DNA from: BOG-908 sp965199235 | GTDB taxonomy: Bacteria; Pseudomonadota; Alphaproteobacteria; Acetobacterales; Acetobacteraceae | NCBI GenBank assembly: GCA_965199235.1 | Contig: CBDAQU010000002.1 | Coordinates: 1,860,001-1,924,000, forward strand | Direction of reading: 5' to 3' | DNA: 64,000 nucleotides | Shown: piece by piece, positions 59,763 through 64,000 of the stretch | How the letters are laid out: each line of letters begins with the position of its first letter | Numbering within the stretch: position 1 is the stretch's first letter | The notes under the pieces: model-generated | The model's input: only the letters and a program-made list of their open reading frames with translations | Told to the model about the DNA's origin: nothing | The model's database searches: none | Position numbers and translations under genes: made by a program

Positions 59763-60475
59763 AATGCGTCATCGTCGCAGCCGGACAGGGTGTCCGGTTA
59801 CAGGAGAAGGTGGAACTCAAGCCGCTCGTGCCGCTCCTCGGCACGCCCTTGATCGAGCACGTCATGTCGCGTGCCCAGCGCGCCGGCATCGGCGACTTCA
59901 TCGTCGTCAGCGGCTTTCGCGGCGACGAACTCCGTGCGCGGCTCGACATTTTCTCGGCAGCCGAGGGCGTGCGCGTCCAGCACGTCGTCAACGATGATTG
60001 GCAGCGGGCGAACGGCGTGTCGCTCTGGAAGGCCAGGCCCTACCTCGAAGACGAGTTCCTGCTGACGATGTGCGACCACGTGGTCGATCCGGACATACTG
60101 CGCGCGCTGGTCGCCGCACCTCGCTCTCCGGAAGGCGTCGTGCTGGCCGTGGACTACGATCTTGGCAACCCGCTGGTCGACCTGGACGACGTGACGCGGG
60201 TGCAATCCGCCGGTTCGCGAATCGAACGGATAGGCAAGCACCTTGCCGAGTACGACTGCTTCGATACCGGCGTGTTCCTGTGCACGCCGGTCATCTTCGG
60301 CGCGCTGGAGGAAGGCCAGTCGAGCGGAAACGACAGCATCACCGCCGCCATGTCCATCCTTGCACGGCAGGGCAGGGCGCACGTCCTCGACATTGCGGGG
60401 AAGGTGTGGATCGACGTCGATGACCTGGCTGCCCTTCGCCGGGCCGAGTCGCTGCTTGACTCCGGGCGGCTTTGA
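59759..60475 (+). CDS. Nucleotidyltransferase similar to inositol-1-phosphate cytidylyltransferase
   Basis: The 238-residue enzyme has a MobA-like NTP-transferase fold: VIVAAGQGVRL, ELKPLVPLLG (Lys21), NDDWQRANGVSL and FLLTMCDHVVDP (metal Asp106). The order of these and of RIGKHLAEYDCFDTGVF resembles archaeal/bacterial CTP:inositol-1-phosphate cytidylyltransferases, often fused to CDP-alcohol phosphatidyltransferase; here that partner is the next gene. It overlaps the GT32 gene. The activated polyol is not proven. Confidence 0.82.
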   Translation: MKCVIVAAGQGVRLQEKVELKPLVPLLGTPLIEHVMSRAQRAGIGDFIVVSGFRGDELRARLDIFSAAEGVRVQHVVNDDWQRANGVSLWKARPYLEDEFLLTMCDHVVDPDILRALVAAPRSPEGVVLAVDYDLGNPLVDLDDVTRVQSAGSRIERIGKHLAEYDCFDTGVFLCTPVIFGALEEGQSSGNDSITAAMSILARQGRAHVLDIAGKVWIDVDDLAALRRAESLLDSGRL

Positions 60476-60477
60476 CA

Positions 60478-60527
60478 CGGCAGGGGCTCTGCCCTTGACC
60501 CGCTGGGGCAGCGGCCCCAGACCCGCA
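60478..60527 (+). repeat. Dispersed palindrome, family D
   Basis: GGGGCTCTGCCCTTGACCC and GGGGCAGCGGCCCC form two short hairpins. The first matches the element after mrdA at 11784-11802. Confidence 0.55.
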
Positions 60528-60534
60528 CGTCTCG

Positions 60535-61494
60535 ATGGCGAACATGGCCGAAGCTGAACCTGTGAAGCGGACCTCCGAAATCGAGGAGGTGACCAATGTC
60601 TACGTCGTCCATCCCATCTCGAGCCGGCTCACACCGTTGCTGGCCCGGTTCGGTGTGCGGCCGAACGCCGTGTCGGTGGCGGGAATGGCGTGCGGCGTCA
60701 CGGCTGGCCTCGCCTATCACGACTACGCCCGCAGCCTTCTCTATCCCGTGCTGGGTTTTCTGCTCATGGTCGTCTGGCACGTGCTGGACGGCGCCGACGG
60801 CCAGCTCGCCCGCCTGACCAACGCGCAGTCGCAATCGGGGAAGGTGCTCGACGGCATCTGCGACTATGTCACCTTCACGGCGGTCTATGCAGGGCTCGCC
60901 CTGGTGCTCAGCCGGCAGCATGGCGGCTGGGTCTGGCTGCTGGTGGCCGCAGCCGGGCTGTGTCACGCGGTGCAGGCCGCCGCCTACGAGCTGCAAAGAC
61001 AGGATTACGAGTTCTGGGGCTGGAACAAGGCGTCGGCGGAGCTGCCGGATCTCTCCTCGATACCGTTGGGCAGCGGCACCGTTCTGGGTCGTGCTGCGGC
61101 GCGCCTGCACCGGCTGTATGCCAGAGCGCAGCTCTTTGGCGCCGGCATGGATGCGGCGTCGCGACGACGGCTGGCCGAAGCGCTGCGGGCCCGGCCGGAC
61201 GACGCGAACATCCGTTCGTCCTACCGCGCCATGTTCGCGCCGAGCGTGCGCCGCTGGTCGGCATTGTCGGCGAACATCCGCACGCTCGCGATCTTCGTGT
61301 TCACCGTCCTGCGGGCGCCCCTGCTGTATTTCGTCTTCGAGGTCACGGTGCTGAACATCGTGCTGATGGTCCTGCTCGGCCGGCAGCGGGCGCTCGCTTC
61401 CCGGTTCCTCAGCCTGCTGCCGGCTGGGCAGGCGCTGGCGAACCCGCGTCGGGCCAATAGACGTCGCGCAGCAGATAGACTGCCAACGCGATGA
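60535..61494 (+). CDS. CDP-alcohol phosphatidyltransferase family protein
   Basis: The 319-residue membrane enzyme carries the complete catalytic motif D-x2-DG-x2-AR-x8-G-x3-D-x3-D: Asp85, Asp88, Gly89, Ala92, Arg93, Gly102, Asp106 and Asp110. Hydrophobic helices lie at about 45-80, 120-150 and 255-295. It joins a CDP-activated polyol to an alcohol. With the upstream cytidylyltransferase-like enzyme it forms a two-protein version of the fused IPCT/DIPP synthase. Its last 86 bp overlap convergent lptG. ATG 60535 is used; ATG 60544 is possible. Confidence 0.85.
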   Translation: MANMAEAEPVKRTSEIEEVTNVYVVHPISSRLTPLLARFGVRPNAVSVAGMACGVTAGLAYHDYARSLLYPVLGFLLMVVWHVLDGADGQLARLTNAQSQSGKVLDGICDYVTFTAVYAGLALVLSRQHGGWVWLLVAAAGLCHAVQAAAYELQRQDYEFWGWNKASAELPDLSSIPLGSGTVLGRAAARLHRLYARAQLFGAGMDAASRRRLAEALRARPDDANIRSSYRAMFAPSVRRWSALSANIRTLAIFVFTVLRAPLLYFVFEVTVLNIVLMVLLGRQRALASRFLSLLPAGQALANPRRANRRRAADRLPTR

Positions 61495-62542
61495 CGGCCA
61501 GCGACGGGCCGGTCGCCGTCGCGGCCGGGCTGATCCGCAGCAGCAGCCCAAGATGGTCGATGATCTGCTGCACCAGCGAGAACACGATCCCGAACCCGAC
61601 GCCGTAGGCCAGCCGTTGCCCGGTGCTCTGCGTGCGCACCCGTCCGAACACGAACGGGGCGGAAATCATGATCATGGCGACGACCGAGATCGGCACGTCC
61701 ACCTTGGCCCAGAACTCCTGGTCGTAGCGGGTCGGGGCCTGCTGGCGGCGTTCGCGGGAGACCTGGCCGTAGAGCACCGTCGGCGGAATGCTGTCGATCG
61801 GCAAGGCCAGGAAACGCAGCTGCCGCGACGGGACGAAAGGCTGCCAGGGCAGGGAGGCCAGCTCCTCGGTCTTGAACTGATCGTCCCGGACCCGCCTCCT
61901 CGACACGCCGAGCAGCAGCCAGTGACCGTCCGGCTCGATGCTGGCCCGCTCCGCATGGGTGAGCAGTGCCAGGCTGCCGTCCGGGGCGAAGGCGTAGATG
62001 TCGATCCCCACCGGTTGCCCCGCCGCACCGAACTGGTCGACGTGAAGGAACTCGCGTCCGCCATGCGCCCAGATCCGCTCGTGCAAGTGGCCGGCCGACC
62101 CCGACAGGGCGGTGTCGCGCCGCGTGTGGGCGAGGAGCTGCGCCGGCGGGATCACGTATTCCGCCATCACGAACAGCATCGCCGCGATCGGCAGCGTCAG
62201 GACCAGCACGGCGCTGACGACCTGCCGCTCGGCCACGCCCAGGCTCAGCATCGCGGTCAGCTCGGCGTTCCTGGCGAACCCCCCAAGAGCCAGCAGCGCG
62301 CCCAGCAGCATGGAGATCGGCGTCACCTGCACCAGCCGGGACGGCGCGGTCAGCACCACGTAGATGAACGCGTCCCTGACGTGGTACTGCCCCTCGCCGA
62401 CGGAGGCGAGCTGTTCGACGAACTCCAGCAGGCTGAACAGTCCCGCCAGCGTCACCGCGACCAGGGCAAAGGCCCGGATCGTGGTCAGCTGGACGTAACG
62501 CGCAAGCAGTGCCCTGCGCGCGAGGCGCCTCAGCAGCGACAC
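61409..62542 (-). CDS. lptG: LPS transport permease LptG
   Basis: LptG with LptF and LptB extracts lipopolysaccharide from the inner membrane. The 377-residue product has membrane helices in the first 110 residues and the last 90, around a periplasmic beta-jellyroll (about 130-265). The end shows AMIMISAPFVFGRVRTQ and a QRLAYGVGFGIVF helix typical of YjgP/YjgQ proteins. It follows lptF by 25 bp. Its 3' end overlaps the convergent phosphatidyltransferase gene. Confidence 0.92.
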   Translation of the reverse strand: MSLLRRLARRALLARYVQLTTIRAFALVAVTLAGLFSLLEFVEQLASVGEGQYHVRDAFIYVVLTAPSRLVQVTPISMLLGALLALGGFARNAELTAMLSLGVAERQVVSAVLVLTLPIAAMLFVMAEYVIPPAQLLAHTRRDTALSGSAGHLHERIWAHGGREFLHVDQFGAAGQPVGIDIYAFAPDGSLALLTHAERASIEPDGHWLLLGVSRRRVRDDQFKTEELASLPWQPFVPSRQLRFLALPIDSIPPTVLYGQVSRERRQQAPTRYDQEFWAKVDVPISVVAMIMISAPFVFGRVRTQSTGQRLAYGVGFGIVFSLVQQIIDHLGLLLRISPAATATGPSLAVIALAVYLLRDVYWPDAGSPAPAQPAAG

Positions 62543-62567
62543 GATCCTACCCGGACCCCCATGCTGA

Positions 62568-63656
62568 TCACGCGCGCTCCCGCCTCAGCCCGAAGTCGAG
62601 GGTCGGGATGTAGAGGGCCGTCAGCACGACCAGGGTCAGGATGGCCGGCACCCACCAGATGCCTGGAAACCGGGCGATCGCGCCGTGCTGCACCCAGGTG
62701 CGGGCGGAGGTGAACAGCAGGTAGTAGCCGAAATAGGCGAGTATCGCGACCGCTATCATCGAGTACCGGGTCTCCCGCGGTTTCTTGCGTGCCAGCGGGA
62801 TGCCGAGCATGCCCAGCAGCAGCGTCGAAAGCGGGGTGGACAGCCGCCACTGGAACTCCGCCACGTCCTCGCTGACGCCGGATTTGGCCAGGCGCCTGTT
62901 GCTGGCAGCAACCGCGCTGTAGCCCGGCGGGACGCCCTCCCGGCTGTTGGGATCGACCACCATGCCATCGGCCTGAAGCACTTGGTCCGGGTCGCCATGA
63001 CCCCTGTCCACCTCGTAGATGAAGGCGTTGTTGAGGTAGACCTGCGGGCTGCTGCCCGATGCGGCTCCAGGCAGGGTCTCCGCCGAGCGCGCGGACATGA
63101 TCTCCGTCCGGTTCGAGTGGATCAGCCGGACGAACACGTCCTCGGCCGGCGCCGCCGGGCCGGCCCGGCGGCCGACATAGATCACCCTGTCCCCGTCCTG
63201 GTCCACGTAGAAGGAGCCTGGCTGCACCGCATCCAGGTCCAGCAGCGCGGCGGCCCGGTTGGTCAGCGCGTGCAGCCGCTGGTACGCCCAGGGCCGCACG
63301 AACAGGGAAAGGCAGCCCACCACGACGGCCAAGCCGCCGGCCAGCGTCAGCACGCTGCGCATGATCGCCACCGGCCGCATCGACAGCGCGAACATCGCGG
63401 TGAACTCGGAATCGCCGTATAGGCGTGCGAAGGAGACGAGCACGGCCACGTAGAGGGAGGCGGGTATCAGCACCTCCAGCGAGATGAGCACTTTCAGCCC
63501 GGTCAGCTCGGCGATGGCGCCGGCCGGCAACAGGCCGTTGACCGCGTCCGAGAGGAAGCTGTTGAGGGTGTAGCCGGCGAACAGCGCCACCAGGATCGCC
63601 AGAACGATCACCAGAGGCCGGCTGATCTCGGCGAGCAGGTAGCGGTGGATGGTCAA
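62568..63656 (-). CDS. lptF: LPS transport permease LptF
   Basis: The 362-residue YjgP/YjgQ-family permease has six helices, with a periplasmic domain between residues about 125 and 260, PLSTLLLGMLGIPLARKKPR late in the chain and a C-terminal GIWWVPAILTLVVLTALY helix. TTG 63656 is taken as start: it begins TIHRYLLAEISRPL, where the family begins, and AAAGG lies upstream; no ATG or GTG fits. It is the first gene of lptF-lptG. Confidence 0.9.
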   Translation of the reverse strand: MTIHRYLLAEISRPLVIVLAILVALFAGYTLNSFLSDAVNGLLPAGAIAELTGLKVLISLEVLIPASLYVAVLVSFARLYGDSEFTAMFALSMRPVAIMRSVLTLAGGLAVVVGCLSLFVRPWAYQRLHALTNRAAALLDLDAVQPGSFYVDQDGDRVIYVGRRAGPAAPAEDVFVRLIHSNRTEIMSARSAETLPGAASGSSPQVYLNNAFIYEVDRGHGDPDQVLQADGMVVDPNSREGVPPGYSAVAASNRRLAKSGVSEDVAEFQWRLSTPLSTLLLGMLGIPLARKKPRETRYSMIAVAILAYFGYYLLFTSARTWVQHGAIARFPGIWWVPAILTLVVLTALYIPTLDFGLRRERA

Positions 63657-63855
63657 GCCAGGAGTGCCTTTCAGGACCCGCCAGGCGGAGCTTCGAAACG
63701 CTCTGCTCGTCCAACCGTCTGCATGCAGGCCGGCAAGGCGCGCGAGGTTGTGGGGGTTGGGTGGGTCACCCGGTGGAGCAGCATGACGAACCGGGCTGTA
63801 ACGATCTGTTGTCCGAGCGCCCCCTCTACGATCGGCCAGTCTGGACCGCAAGCGC

Positions 63856-64000
63856 ATGCCGGCGCCTGACTTCCAAGCGCCATGCGCGGCCCGCGACGTC
63901 GTCGTCTTCCGCCAGAACCTGTTCCGGGTGTCCGAGCCGTTCGTGACCCAGCAGGCACAGCAGCTTCGGCGCTACCGGCCGACCTACATGGGCAGGCTTC
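63856..64000 (+). CDS. 5' part of a glycosyltransferase gene (continues beyond the window)
   Basis: The frame from ATG 63856 is open to the window end. It has VVVFRQNLFRVSEPFVTQQA then RRYRPTYMGRL, the start of GT4-type glycosyltransferases. The 200-bp gap upstream is divergent from lptF. Confidence 0.7.
   Translation, partial: MPAPDFQAPCAARDVVVFRQNLFRVSEPFVTQQAQQLRRYRPTYMGRL

Overview
The window is high-GC chromosomal DNA from an alphaproteobacterium. The gene content and order (mreBCD-mrdA, aroQ-accB-accC, etfB-etfA-hbd, folB with a pteridine reductase, a SAM-II riboswitch before metZ, lptF-lptG, DUF892 proteins) fit Rhodospirillales/Acetobacteraceae best. That placement is inferred from family knowledge; no 16S gene is present.

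Layout. 1-7.0 kb: the end of an unknown gene, a secreted His/Pro-rich protein, leuA, a DUF892 ferritin-like protein, a winged-helix/protein-kinase/TPR fusion and two glycine-zipper lipoproteins. 7.3-11.8 kb: rod-shape genes mreB, mreC, mreD, mrdA. 11.8-15.6 kb: an accessory island with a hypothetical gene, an HTH-antitoxin/DUF4258-toxin pair, a decayed IS1595-family element, a DUF6471 protein and an AT-rich membrane-protein gene; rodA is not found after mrdA. 15.6-22 kb: a MaoC-like protein, manganese catalase, the selenocysteine genes selA-selB with divergent selD, and a decayed Uma2-type nuclease. 22-28.5 kb: pdxY, an NdvA-like glucan exporter, aroQ-accB-accC, two small acidic proteins and a SCO1-like protein. 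28.5-36.3 kb: a DUF892 remnant, tRNA-Gly, SAM-II riboswitch-metZ-apaG, folE, a membrane/GAF-like protein with a coupled small protein, hbd and etfBA. 36.4-47 kb: an anchored periplasmic protein, a DUF1285/Nudix pair and the MoxR-DUF58-BatA/DUF4159-VWA operon. 47-53.6 kb: a deaminase-FolB-FolM pteridine operon, glpK-glpD, DUF4126 and a second DUF892 protein. 53.9-56.7 kb: a tandemly duplicated module of a secreted protein and an alpha/beta hydrolase, with one hydrolase copy decayed. 57-64 kb: tRNA-Ala, an M19 dipeptidase, tRNA-Arg, then an envelope cluster (GT32-like transferase, inositol-phosphate-cytidylyltransferase-like enzyme, CDP-alcohol phosphatidyltransferase), convergent with lptF-lptG, and the start of a glycosyltransferase.

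Many intergenic gaps hold dispersed palindromic repeats. At least three families recur in this window: a 23-bp hairpin unit in a four-copy array, a family of about 115 bp, and a family of about 125 bp. The most interesting loci are the split inositol-phosphate-type headgroup pathway, the duplicated secreted-protein/hydrolase module, the membrane/GAF two-gene unit, and the SAM-II riboswitch whose expected start codon is out of frame with metZ.
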